This document shows positions 7,580 to 14,698 of a stretch of DNA of 64,000 nucleotides, one piece after another (position 1 is the stretch's first letter; every line of letters starts with the position of its first letter). The notes below the pieces were generated by a model. The model was not told where the DNA came from, did not search any database, and saw only the letters and a list, made by a program, of their open reading frames with translations. The DNA lies in assembly GCF_014384785.1 (NCBI RefSeq), contig NZ_JACRSU010000001.1, positions 620,001 to 684,000 of the forward strand. The letters are read 5' to 3'. The DNA comes from Congzhengia minquanensis. GTDB taxonomy: Bacteria; Bacillota; Clostridia; UBA1381; UBA9506. The position numbers and the translations under genes were made by a program.

Positions 7580-8977
7580 ATGAAAAATGCCTGCGCATAT
7601 ATCCGTGTTTCCACAGAAGACCAAACGGAATATTCTCCCGACGCACAGCTCGCCGCAATTAAAGCCTACTGCAAAACAAACGGCTACCGCCTGCTGCCGG
7701 AATACATTTTTGCCGACGAGGGCAAAAGCGGCCGGGTAGCAAAAAAGCGGCCTGCATTTATGAAAATGATTGCCGCAGCCAAGTCCACACCAAAGCCCTT
7801 TGACGTGATTTTGGTACACAAGTTCGACCGGTTTGCCCGAAACCGCACCGACAGCGTGGTTTACAAATCACTGCTGCAAAAAGAGTTCTCAATCAGCGTC
7901 ATATCCGTCACCGAAACCATTGAAAACAACAAAATGTCCATCATTATGGAAAGCATGTTAGACGCCATGGCAGAATATTACTCCATTAATCTGGGTGAAG
8001 AGGTAAAAAAGGGCATGACGCAAAAGGCCGCCCGGGGCGAGCCGCTCACCACTGCCCCCTTTGGCTACCAAATGGTAAATAAGCGGCTGGTGCCTGTCAG
8101 CGCCGAGGCCGAGTTTGTAAGATACATGTTCCGCACGTTTATAAAAACAAAAAACTACCGTGCCCTGGCAGAAACACTGAACGAAAAAGGCGTTAAAACC
8201 CGCCGGGGCAACCGGTTCGAGTCTCGGGCGGTGGAATATATCTTAAAAAATCCTGTTTACTGCGGATATATCCGCTGGAACCCCGCCGGGCGCACCCGCC
8301 GAAACTACAGCCACCCAGACCTGATGGTAGTGAAAGGAACGCACGCCCCATTAGTGTCTGAAGATGTGTTCCGTGCCGCGCAGGACGCCATGTATGAAAT
8401 TAAAAAACGGTATCCGCCCCACAGGGGCAAATCTGCGGAAGCCAAAACAAAATCTCACTGGCTTACGGGGCTGGTGCGCTGCGGCACATGCGGCGGCGCA
8501 ATGGTAAACAGCAACGGCTACTTTATTTGCAATGGCTATGTTCGCGGAAAATGCACAGAAAGAAACGCAATTCATAAAGATATTCTAAGTGAAATTGTTT
8601 TAACCAAGCTAAAGCAGGACTTTCACGAAACCCACACCTTTGCGTATACCCCGCCTAAAAAAAGCGCCACAGAAAATGTCGAAACCGGTATCAGCCATCT
8701 TACACTCCGGCTCGCCCGGGCAAAAGACGCATACCTTGCCGGCGTGGACACCTTAGAGGAATATACTGAAAATAAAACTCGGTTAACAGCCGCCCTTGAA
8801 ACCGAAAAGAACCGGCTGTCACGCCTTAGCAGTGATGCGCCTGCCGTTTCGTTTTACGGCCAGTTTTCCTGCCTGCACCCGCCGTTTGGCGGCGGAGCCA
8901 GCGCTGGGCTGTTTATGAAATCTATCACCTACAGCAAGCAAAAATCGCAGCTTTCCATCGCTTATTTCTTGTATTAA
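7580..8977 (+). CDS. Large serine recombinase (SpoIVCA/integrase type)
   Basis: 465 residues. The resolvase catalytic domain (1-150) has AYIRVSTEDQ with the nucleophile Ser, the Arg cluster DRFARNRTD, and the E-helix region MAEYYSINLGEEVKKGM. A recombinase domain (about 155-260) follows, then a zinc ribbon (CGTCGGAM..CNGYVRGKC), and a coiled-coil tail near 365-420. These enzymes integrate or excise elements between short att sites without a host factor. Ribosome site GGAGG is 9 nt upstream. Its stop (TAA 8975-8977) is followed without a frame change by cotJC codons, so the gene sits at the edge of an element inserted in cotJC. Confidence 0.92.
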   Translation: MKNACAYIRVSTEDQTEYSPDAQLAAIKAYCKTNGYRLLPEYIFADEGKSGRVAKKRPAFMKMIAAAKSTPKPFDVILVHKFDRFARNRTDSVVYKSLLQKEFSISVISVTETIENNKMSIIMESMLDAMAEYYSINLGEEVKKGMTQKAARGEPLTTAPFGYQMVNKRLVPVSAEAEFVRYMFRTFIKTKNYRALAETLNEKGVKTRRGNRFESRAVEYILKNPVYCGYIRWNPAGRTRRNYSHPDLMVVKGTHAPLVSEDVFRAAQDAMYEIKKRYPPHRGKSAEAKTKSHWLTGLVRCGTCGGAMVNSNGYFICNGYVRGKCTERNAIHKDILSEIVLTKLKQDFHETHTFAYTPPKKSATENVETGISHLTLRLARAKDAYLAGVDTLEEYTENKTRLTAALETEKNRLSRLSSDAPAVSFYGQFSCLHPPFGGGASAGLFMKSITYSKQKSQLSIAYFLY

Positions 8978-8998
8978 GCTTTTTTATATCAAACGCCG

Positions 8999-9475
8999 TC
9001 CGGCGGTCCTGACGGTGAAATGGGCGCATCCATGCGTTATCTTTCCCAGCGTTTTGCAATGCAGAACGACGAAGTGAAAGCCATTTTAAACGACATTGGC
9101 ACAGAAGAATTGGCGCACCTTGAAATGGTGGGATCCCTCGTACATCAGCTGACAAAAAATGCAACTTCTTCTGAAATTGAAAACAGCCCCTTTGCAACCT
9201 ATTTCATTGACCACGGCAAGGGCGTTTGGCCCACCTCTGCCGCAGGCCAGGCATTTACCTCAATGAGTTTTGCAGTAAAGGGCGACCCGATTACAGACCT
9301 TGTTGAAGATTTGGCAGCAGAACAAAAAGCAAGAACAACCTATGACAACATTTTAAGGGTTTCGGATGACCCCGACGTAAACCGCGTTATCTCCTATTTA
9401 AGAATGCGTGAAGTGGTTCATTTTCAAAGATTTGGCGAAGCGCTGGACATTGTTCAGTCTCAATGTAAAAAATAG
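8999..9475 (+). pseudogene. cotJC: 3' part of cotJC (manganese-catalase-like spore coat protein), 5' end missing
   Basis: From SGGPDGEMGASMRYLSQRF onward the frame matches CotJC, a manganese-catalase-fold spore coat protein: GTEELAHLEMVGSLVHQL carries the metal ligands E..H, and EDLAAEQKARTTYD and MREVVHFQRFGEA carry the later E..H pair. The family starts with about 27 more residues before this point; these are absent, and what precedes is the recombinase end. The ATG at 9020 has no ribosome site, so the fragment is probably not translated as it stands. Either a relic, or a gene that is restored when the upstream element is excised. cotJA and cotJB are not in view. Confidence 0.8.
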
Positions 9476-9483
9476 AGAAACCA

Positions 9484-9540
9484 AAAAAGGGCATAGCCTC
9501 AGAAGTAAAAAATCACTGATTGAGGCCACGCCCTTTTTAA
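9484..9540. terminator. Terminator between cotJC and the Xre array
   Basis: Long imperfect stem (AAAAAGGGC..GCCTCA paired with TGAGGCC..GCCCTTTTT) with T runs on both sides; it can end transcription from cotJC and from the convergent regulator array. Confidence 0.7.
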
Positions 9541-9545
9541 CTTTT

Positions 9546-9660
9546 ATTAAAAACAGATACAAAAATCCCCCTTGCCGCGTTTATGCATTTCGTTTTGGGT
9601 TATCCGAACGGCCGACAAGGTAATCAAGAGATACGTCGTAAAAGTCAGCAAGCGCAATTA
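9546..9660 (-). pseudogene. Decayed ninth Xre copy (C-terminal remnant)
   Basis: On the minus strand 9660-9582 reads the C-terminus of an Xre gene (ALADFYDVSLDYLVGRSDNP..) in a different frame from the neighbouring copy, without any N-terminal half. About 95 bp (9546-9640) is a near-identical direct repeat of 9866-9960, including the ghost of a following start. This is what unequal crossing-over within the array would leave. Confidence 0.75.
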
Positions 9661-9879
9661 TCGGTTCATGTTGGGATTGTTCGTTCTTCCGACAAGATAG
9701 TCGATTGAAACATCAAAATAATCAGCCAAAGCTATCAGCATTTCGTAATTTGGCTTTCGCTCATCTAATTCGTAATTCTGAATTCCGCGCTCACTCGCCC
9801 CAACCTCAATTCCAAGTTGCCTTTGGGTAAGATTATGAAACGCCCTTAACGACTTTAAATTTTCACTAAAAACAGACAC
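9658..9879 (-). CDS. Xre-family HTH regulator, array copy 1 (last in transcription order)
   Basis: 73 residues from GTG 9879. HTH_3 domain: LTQRQLGIEVGASERGIQNYE; the C-terminal array signature FDVSIDYLVGRTNNP ends the protein. It is the most diverged in the HTH region together with copies 4 and 5, so it probably binds another site. The stop overlaps the decayed ninth copy. Confidence 0.85.
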   Translation of the reverse strand: MSVFSENLKSLRAFHNLTQRQLGIEVGASERGIQNYELDERKPNYEMLIALADYFDVSIDYLVGRTNNPNMNR

Positions 9880-9900
9880 AAAAAATCCCCCTTGCCGCGT

Positions 9901-10122
9901 TTATGCATTTCGTTTTGGGTTATCCGAACGGCCGACAAGGTAATCAAGAGAAATGTCGTAAAAATTGGCTATTGCAATTAATGCAGTGGCTGTCGGCACT
10001 ACTTTTCCATATTCGTAATCCTGATAATTTCGAATTGAAATATGCGCGTTATCCGCAACTTCCTTTTGCGTGATATGTAACTCATTTCTAAACCGTTTTA
10101 ACCCCTCTGACAAGTTCATCAT
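9901..10122 (-). CDS. Xre-family HTH regulator, array copy 2
   Basis: 73 residues from ATG 10122 (GGGG ribosome site 5 nt upstream; a GTG at 10128 is less well placed). HTH: ITQKEVADNAHISIRNYQDYE; tail YDISLDYLVGRSDNP. The middle segment YGKVVPTATALIAIANFYD is nearly the same as in copies 3, 7 and 8, marking one sub-family. Its 3' end is the source or product of the 95-bp repeat at 9546-9640. Confidence 0.88.
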   Translation of the reverse strand: MMNLSEGLKRFRNELHITQKEVADNAHISIRNYQDYEYGKVVPTATALIAIANFYDISLDYLVGRSDNPKRNA

Positions 10123-10130
10123 AAACACCC

Positions 10131-10349
10131 CTACCGATAAATATTTGGATTATCTGTCAGACCGACGAGATAGTCGATCGAAACGTTATAAAATTTGGCT
10201 ATTGCAATCAACACAGTGGCTGTGGGAACAACTTTACCATATTCATATTCCTGATAAGTTCTCACTCCAACATTCGCATGCTCCGCTACCTCTTTTTGTG
10301 TTTGGCCAAATTCGTTGCGAAAACGTTTAAATGCACCTGATAAATCCAT
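10131..10349 (-). CDS. Xre-family HTH regulator, array copy 3
   Basis: 72 residues. HTH: QTQKEVAEHANVGVRTYQEYE; tail YNVSIDYLVGLTDNP, where the otherwise constant Arg of LVGR is Leu. Closest to copies 7 and 8. Only 8 bp separate it from copy 2, so they share a transcript. Confidence 0.88.
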   Translation of the reverse strand: MDLSGAFKRFRNEFGQTQKEVAEHANVGVRTYQEYEYGKVVPTATVLIAIAKFYNVSIDYLVGLTDNPNIYR

Positions 10350-10360
10350 TAAAAACTCCC

Positions 10361-10579
10361 CTATCGATAAAATTTTGGGTTGTCTGTTCTGCCGACAAGA
10401 TAATCAAGAGAAATGTCAAAAAAATCGGCAAGCGCAATTAAAACCTCAAATGCTGGGCGCTGTTCGTCTGCTTCATATCGCTGATAGTTCCGAACTGTTA
10501 CGCCCACTGCGTCGGCAACTTGCTTTTGTGTGCTGTGCTTCCCTGACCTGATTTCACGCAGGCGTCCGCCGAATGTCAT
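10361..10579 (-). CDS. Xre-family HTH regulator, array copy 4
   Basis: 72 residues. HTH: STQKQVADAVGVTVRNYQRYE; tail FDISLDYLVGRTDNP. The recognition-helix region differs from copies 2, 3, 7 and 8 (VTVRNYQRYEADEQRP), which suggests different operator sequence. Confidence 0.88.
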   Translation of the reverse strand: MTFGGRLREIRSGKHSTQKQVADAVGVTVRNYQRYEADEQRPAFEVLIALADFFDISLDYLVGRTDNPKFYR

Positions 10580-10598
10580 AAAAAATTCCTCCGTGCAA

Positions 10599-10820
10599 TT
10601 ATCGGTTCATGTTGGGGTTGTTCGTTCTTCCGACAAGATAATCGATTGAAACATCGTAAAAGTTAGCAAGCGCGACTAATACGTCTGCTGTAGGTTGACG
10701 CTGACCATACTCATATCGCTGGTATGTGCGCAATGAAAGCCCTGCCGCAGCAGCTACTTCAGTTTGTTTCAAATCCATTTTTAACCTTATTTTTTTTAAA
10801 CGGCCTGCATAATCAATCAT
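10599..10820 (-). CDS. Xre-family HTH regulator, array copy 5
   Basis: 73 residues from ATG 10820 (GGGGAG ribosome site; a TTG at 10835 is less likely). HTH: LKQTEVAAAAGLSLRTYQRYE; tail YDVSIDYLVGRTNNPNMNR, identical at the end to copy 1, so the 3' ends of copies 1 and 5 share recent ancestry even though their HTH parts differ. Confidence 0.88.
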   Translation of the reverse strand: MIDYAGRLKKIRLKMDLKQTEVAAAAGLSLRTYQRYEYGQRQPTADVLVALANFYDVSIDYLVGRTNNPNMNR

Positions 10821-10838
10821 CTTATGTCTCCCCAACTA

Positions 10839-11060
10839 TTAACGGTAAATTTTTGGGCTATCCGTTCTGCCAACAAGATAATCGATTGAAACATCATAAA
10901 AATTGGCAAGCTTAATGAGCGTCGTCATAGAAAGATTAATTTTTCCATATTCGACTTCCTGATAGTGCCTTGTTGTAATTTTAAGTAAATCTGCTACATC
11001 ACTTTGTTTTAAATTTTTTGCTTTTCGCAGCTCACTTAGCCGCAACGGATATCGGTTCAT
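10839..11060 (-). CDS. Xre-family HTH regulator, array copy 6
   Basis: 73 residues. HTH: LKQSDVADLLKITTRHYQEVE; tail YDVSIDYLVGRTDSP. It has the most distinct N-terminus (MNRYPLRLSELRKAKN), close to generic phage-type Cro/CI proteins. Confidence 0.87.
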   Translation of the reverse strand: MNRYPLRLSELRKAKNLKQSDVADLLKITTRHYQEVEYGKINLSMTTLIKLANFYDVSIDYLVGRTDSPKIYR

Positions 11061-11082
11061 TCAGTCACCTTTCCCCTACTTA

Positions 11083-11301
11083 TCAACGGTTTATTTTTGG
11101 GTTATCCGTTCTGCCAACGAGGTAATCTATTGAAACGTTATAAAAATCGGCTATCGCAATCAGCACGGTGGCTGAGGGCACAATTTCGCCGTATTCATAA
11201 TTTTGATACGTTCTTACATCAACATTTGCGTGTTCCGCTACCTCTTTTTGTGTTTGGTTAAATTCTTTACGAAAACGTTTAAATGCTTTTGATAAAACCA
11301 T
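11083..11301 (-). CDS. Xre-family HTH regulator, array copy 7
   Basis: 72 residues. HTH: QTQKEVAEHANVDVRTYQNYE; tail YNVSIDYLVGRTDNP. Nearly the same as copies 3 and 8 across the HTH (AEHANV.VRTYQ.YE), so these three may bind the same or related operators. Confidence 0.88.
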   Translation of the reverse strand: MVLSKAFKRFRKEFNQTQKEVAEHANVDVRTYQNYEYGEIVPSATVLIAIADFYNVSIDYLVGRTDNPKINR

Positions 11302-11317
11302 TTTGCCCCTCCGTTTC

Positions 11318-11536
11318 TCAACGATTTACTCTTGTTTGCTCCGTCCTTCCAACTAAATAATCAAGTGATATATCGTAATATTCTGCAATAGCAATGAGTA
11401 CTGTAGCTGTCGGAATAAATTTACCATATTCATAACTTTGATACGTTCTTACATCAACGTTTGCATGTGCTGCCACTTCTTTTTGTGTGAGGTTAAAATC
11501 TTTTCTGAATCTCTTTAAAGCGTTTGCTAAATACAT
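11318..11536 (-). CDS. Xre-family HTH regulator, array copy 8 (first gene of the array)
   Basis: 72 residues. HTH: LTQKEVAAHANVDVRTYQSYE; tail YDISLDYLVGRTEQT, with the final DNP of the signature replaced. Promoter-proximal gene; ribosome site GGAGGGG lies 6-7 nt upstream. The leader upstream holds the paired CGGCG dyads (11577-11625), the obvious candidate operators for an autoregulatory member. Confidence 0.88.
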   Translation of the reverse strand: MYLANALKRFRKDFNLTQKEVAAHANVDVRTYQSYEYGKFIPTATVLIAIAEYYDISLDYLVGRTEQTRVNR

Positions 11537-11570
11537 TATTCACCCCTCCAATAAAAATTTAAAAAAAGTA

Positions 11571-11625
11571 TTGACACGGCGTTATCGCCGTGCTGTAATA
11601 ACATTATAGACGGTGTTTTCGCCGT
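11571..11625. promoter_or_regulatory. Paired CGGCG-N4-CGCCG dyads with opposed promoter-like elements
   Basis: Dyad 1 CGGCG-ttat-CGCCG (11577-11590) fills the 17-bp spacer of a plus-strand TTGACA (11571-11576)/TGTAAT (11594-11599). Dyad 2 CGGTG-tttt-CGCCG (11611-11624) lies just upstream of a minus-strand TATAAT (11603-11608), in the place of its spacer, though the matching -35 (TGCATA) is poor. The layout is that of a small divergent repressor switch, likely bound by one or more of the Xre proteins. Confidence 0.55.
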
Positions 11626-11696
11626 TATGCAGTAATCAAAAAAAGTGCAGAAATGCAGACAGACCGGGGCCGTTTTCAATTGTTCGTGACAGTTCA

Positions 11697-11725
11697 ATTA
11701 TAACATCTGGCTCTTTGTTTGTCAA
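11697..11725 (-). promoter_or_regulatory. Consensus sigmaA promoter of the Xre array
   Basis: Minus strand TTGACA (11725-11720), 17 bp, TATAAT (11702-11697): a perfect match to consensus. It would give a leader of about 150 nt that runs through the paired dyads before copy 8. Confidence 0.8.
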
Positions 11726-11790
11726 TCTTTGATTGCGCCCGGGCGGCCCTCTGACGGGAAAAGCCGCCCAAACTAACTCAACTGAGTGCG

Positions 11791-11878
11791 GGGGACGGGT
11801 GCGTCCAAATTTAGATATGCTCAATAATTTATGTATCTGTGTGTGTGATTAAATATAAACATAAGACACGCCCGCCCC
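11791..11878 (+). ncRNA. Conserved noncoding block, copy B (possible structured RNA)
   Basis: Imperfect stem GGGGaCGGGTGCGTC (11791-11805) with GACACGCCCGCCCC (11865-11878) encloses a core (11813-11860) that matches the core at 22199-22252: GATATGCTC, a hairpin closing with TATCT, then GTGTGTGTGATTA and an AT stretch. The flanking stems differ in sequence but keep the same position. No plus-strand promoter is clear right next to it. Function unknown. Confidence 0.35.
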
Positions 11879-11971
11879 TTTGCGCGCGTTGTAAAACGCT
11901 AATCCCTAAATAATAATCCCCCTGAAAAGGCTGCTTCCTATCCTTTGGCGGCCTTTTCGTCCTGCCATCAT

Positions 11972-12730
11972 TTACGCGGTAAACACCACAAACTGCTGGC
12001 CGTCTTCATAAAAAATATGCTTTTTTATGGCGAAAACGTCCTCTAACACGCGCTGCTCCAAACACGCATCAACGCTTCCGGAAAAGGCTACGGCGCCGCC
12101 GGAAAGCACCACCAAATTGTCGGCGTGGCGCACCGCCTGCGACAGGTTGTGCATCACCACCATCAGCGTTTTTTTGTGTCTGGTTTTCAGCTCGGAAAGG
12201 GTTGTTAAAAACGACGTTTCATAGGCCAAGTCCAGATAGGTAGTGGGCTCGTCCAGCACAATGAGCCGCGTTTCCTGCGCCAAAATCATGGCAAGATAGG
12301 CCCGCTGCCGCTCGCCGCCGGATAGGCTGCTCACAAACCGCCCCGCCATATGCTCTAACTTCATGGCAGAAATTGCGTTTGCCACCGCCTCCGTGTCCTG
12401 CTTTTGGGGACGTTTGCCAAAATCGAGATAAGGCGCCCGGCCAAACATCACCAGCTCCTGCACCGTAATGCGGGGGCTGGTCAGCATTTGCGGCAAAATG
12501 GAAATTGCCTTTGCCCGCTCACTCGGGTGCATGAGCGTTATATTCTGCCCGCGGAACAAGATTTCGCCGGTATAGTGCAATTGCTGGCCGATTGCCGCGC
12601 ACAGGGTAGATTTTCCGCATCCGTTTTTCCCCACAACCGCCGTAAGCTTGTGGGGTGTCAGCGAAAAGCTGACGTTTTTTAACACCTGATGTGCGCCGAA
12701 TCCGGCGCATAAATTTTTCACTTCAAGCAT
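11972..12730 (-). CDS. ABC importer ATPase, FecE/BtuD type
   Basis: 252 residues from ATG 12730, whose codon overlaps the TGA of the permease gene, with GGGGGGA as ribosome site. Walker A GKNGCGKST, signature LSGGERQR, Walker B LIVLDEPTTYLD and the H-loop VVMHNLSQ are all present. It powers import of iron-siderophore, haem or cobalamin type ligands with the two genes upstream. Last gene of the operon starting near 17.4 kb. Confidence 0.92.
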   Translation of the reverse strand: MLEVKNLCAGFGAHQVLKNVSFSLTPHKLTAVVGKNGCGKSTLCAAIGQQLHYTGEILFRGQNITLMHPSERAKAISILPQMLTSPRITVQELVMFGRAPYLDFGKRPQKQDTEAVANAISAMKLEHMAGRFVSSLSGGERQRAYLAMILAQETRLIVLDEPTTYLDLAYETSFLTTLSELKTRHKKTLMVVMHNLSQAVRHADNLVVLSGGAVAFSGSVDACLEQRVLEDVFAIKKHIFYEDGQQFVVFTA

Positions 12731-13730
12731 AGTTCCCCCCACTTTTTTTCAGCAGCAGTCCAAAGAAAAACGGCGCGCCAATGGCCGACATAACAATTCC
12801 CACCGGAATTTCGGTTGGCGCCAAGGCTACGCGGCCCAGCAAATCGCCCAACAGCACCAGCACAGCGCCCAGAATGGGTGCAGCGGCCAACAGGCGTTTT
12901 GTGTTCATGCCAAACAGCCTGCGGGCAATGTGCGGTATCACCAGCCCCACAAACCCCAAAAGGCCCGCAAAGCTTACCACCGCCCCGGCGGAAGCGCTGG
13001 CCAAAATGAGGCACACCGTGCGCAGCAGACGCACCCGCACTCCCAAAGACGAGGCCAGCCCGTCGCCCAGGCACAGCAAATTAATTCTGCGCGCAAGGCA
13101 CAAACACAGCCCAATGCACACAAAAATCACTGCGCCGGGCACAATTAGGCTTTTTGTCTGCACACCGGAAAGGCCGCCCACGCTGAAATAGTTATAAGCT
13201 GTGAGCACGTCGGTGTCTAACAGCGAAAGAAACGAAATGGCGGCGTTTAGAATTGCCGTAAACGCAATGCCCGCCAAAATGAACGTTTGTTTGCCGCCGC
13301 CGATTTTGTTTGCCGCAGTCAAAATGAGCAATGTGGTGCCAAACGCGCCGGCAAACGCCGCGGCAGGCACAAAAACAAACGCCGCCGGAAAAAAGCTAAG
13401 GCACAAAATTACCATAAAGCCCGCGCCGGAGCTAACGCCGATAATGCCTGGGCTTGCCAAATCGTTGCCCGTTACGCTTTGCAAAAGCACGCCGGAAACA
13501 GAAAGCCCCGCCCCGGCAAGCACCGCGGCGGTTAGGCGCGGCAGACGCACGGCATAGAGAATGAGCGTTTCGGTTTCAAACCCCTTTTGATGAAAAAGAC
13601 CGCCGAAAAATGCGCTCCACGAAAGGTGTGCGCTGCCCAGCCGCAGGGACAGCACGGCTACAGCCAGCAAAATAGCCGTAAGCGCCGCCAGCGCCAGCGA
13701 AAAGGGCAGGCGTTTTTTTATTGCTTCCAT
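12723..13730 (-). CDS. FecCD/BtuC-family permease
   Basis: 335 residues, about ten hydrophobic segments. Family marks are visible: GVLLQSVTGNDLASPGIIGV near residue 85, and the coupling region FVGLVIPHIARRLFG near 260 that contacts the ATPase. Forms the membrane homodimer of the importer. It starts at the last base of the binding-protein gene stop and ends inside the ATPase gene, so the three are tightly coupled. Confidence 0.92.
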   Translation of the reverse strand: MEAIKKRLPFSLALAALTAILLAVAVLSLRLGSAHLSWSAFFGGLFHQKGFETETLILYAVRLPRLTAAVLAGAGLSVSGVLLQSVTGNDLASPGIIGVSSGAGFMVILCLSFFPAAFVFVPAAAFAGAFGTTLLILTAANKIGGGKQTFILAGIAFTAILNAAISFLSLLDTDVLTAYNYFSVGGLSGVQTKSLIVPGAVIFVCIGLCLCLARRINLLCLGDGLASSLGVRVRLLRTVCLILASASAGAVVSFAGLLGFVGLVIPHIARRLFGMNTKRLLAAAPILGAVLVLLGDLLGRVALAPTEIPVGIVMSAIGAPFFFGLLLKKSGGNYA

Positions 13731-14698
13731 CAGCTTAGTCCCGTGTAGAGCAGGTCGTAAAGATATTCATAGGCCTCGCCCCACCGCGCGTTGGGCTTAA
13801 ACTGGAACAGGTCTTTGGGCAAAAAGTGCACCTGTCCGGTTTGCACGGCGGAAAGCCCCTGCCACGGGTCGCCGGCAAGCACACTTTCCATATAGGTCTT
13901 TGCCGCGGCTTCGTTTCCCATGGTGGAAACAAAAATGTGGGCCGGGTTTTCGGCCAGAATTTCTTCAATGCTTAAGCCGTCCAGCAGCACGGCGGCGTTT
14001 TCCGCTATGTTGCGTGTGCCCAGCTCGTTTAACATAACGCACACAAAATTGTCTTTTGCGGTTTTCGCCTTGGTGGCGCTGACTGTGGAGCCTGCCCGCA
14101 CAAACAAAATGCTGTCCTGCGGCACAGACTTCGTTTCTTCGGCCCTTTTTTTCACTTCGTTCACCTTTTCCTCCACATCTGTTCCATAGGTTTTATAGTT
14201 TTCAAAATTGCCTGTGATGTCGGTGCAGATTTTCAGCATGTTCAGATAGTCGGAAAACGTTTCTACATGGAACACCGCCGCCGGAATGCCGGATTGGTTT
14301 AACAGCTTTGCCGCTTCTGCCTGGGCCGCTATGTCCGACGAGCAGATAACAAAATCCGGCTTATAGGAAAGTAGCCGCTCGGTATCAATGGTTTTGCCTG
14401 CGCCGCCGTCAACCAACAGGGCAGTTTCGTCTGCAAATCCGCGTTCTACGCTTTCACCAACGGTGACGGCTGTTTCGCCCCCAGCCAGCTTCCACACCTC
14501 CGCGAAAGAGGAAAACAGCACCGCCGTCCGCTTCGGCGCTTCGTTTAACACAATTTTTGTGCCCGCATGGTCCACAAAGGTGTAATAGGCGCCACCGCCG
14601 GAAAGCTCGGTTGTGGTTTTGCCTTTCCCACAGGCGGCAAGAGGCAAAGCCGCCACTGCCGCCATGAGCAGAATGAAACAGTTTTTTATAAATTTCAT
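13730..14698 (-). CDS. FecB/BtuF-type substrate-binding lipoprotein
   Basis: 322 residues from ATG 14698; a TTG two codons earlier is less likely. The lipobox LPLAAC places the mature Cys near residue 23. The body shows the type III periplasmic-binding fold: YKPDFVICSSDIAAQAEAAKL and NPAHIFVSTMGNEAAA. The start shares a base with the stop of the upstream reductase gene (TGATG). The ligand is likely an iron chelate, haem or corrinoid; the linked reductase favours a redox-active or siroheme-linked ligand, which is inference. Confidence 0.88.
   Translation of the reverse strand: MKFIKNCFILLMAAVAALPLAACGKGKTTTELSGGGAYYTFVDHAGTKIVLNEAPKRTAVLFSSFAEVWKLAGGETAVTVGESVERGFADETALLVDGGAGKTIDTERLLSYKPDFVICSSDIAAQAEAAKLLNQSGIPAAVFHVETFSDYLNMLKICTDITGNFENYKTYGTDVEEKVNEVKKRAEETKSVPQDSILFVRAGSTVSATKAKTAKDNFVCVMLNELGTRNIAENAAVLLDGLSIEEILAENPAHIFVSTMGNEAAAKTYMESVLAGDPWQGLSAVQTGQVHFLPKDLFQFKPNARWGEAYEYLYDLLYTGLS

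Noticed and set aside
9020..9475. cotJC as a complete gene from ATG 9020
   Set aside because: The homology continues upstream of this ATG, no ribosome site exists, and the family N-terminus is missing.
11636..11824. 62-codon minus-strand frame upstream of the Xre array
   Set aside because: It runs through the consensus promoter and the noncoding core, has no ribosome site, and its product is low-complexity.
12781..13557. Plus-strand frames inside the FecCD permease gene
   Set aside because: They are shadows of a GC-rich coding region: Arg/Pro-rich, no ribosome sites, and the minus-strand gene is certain.
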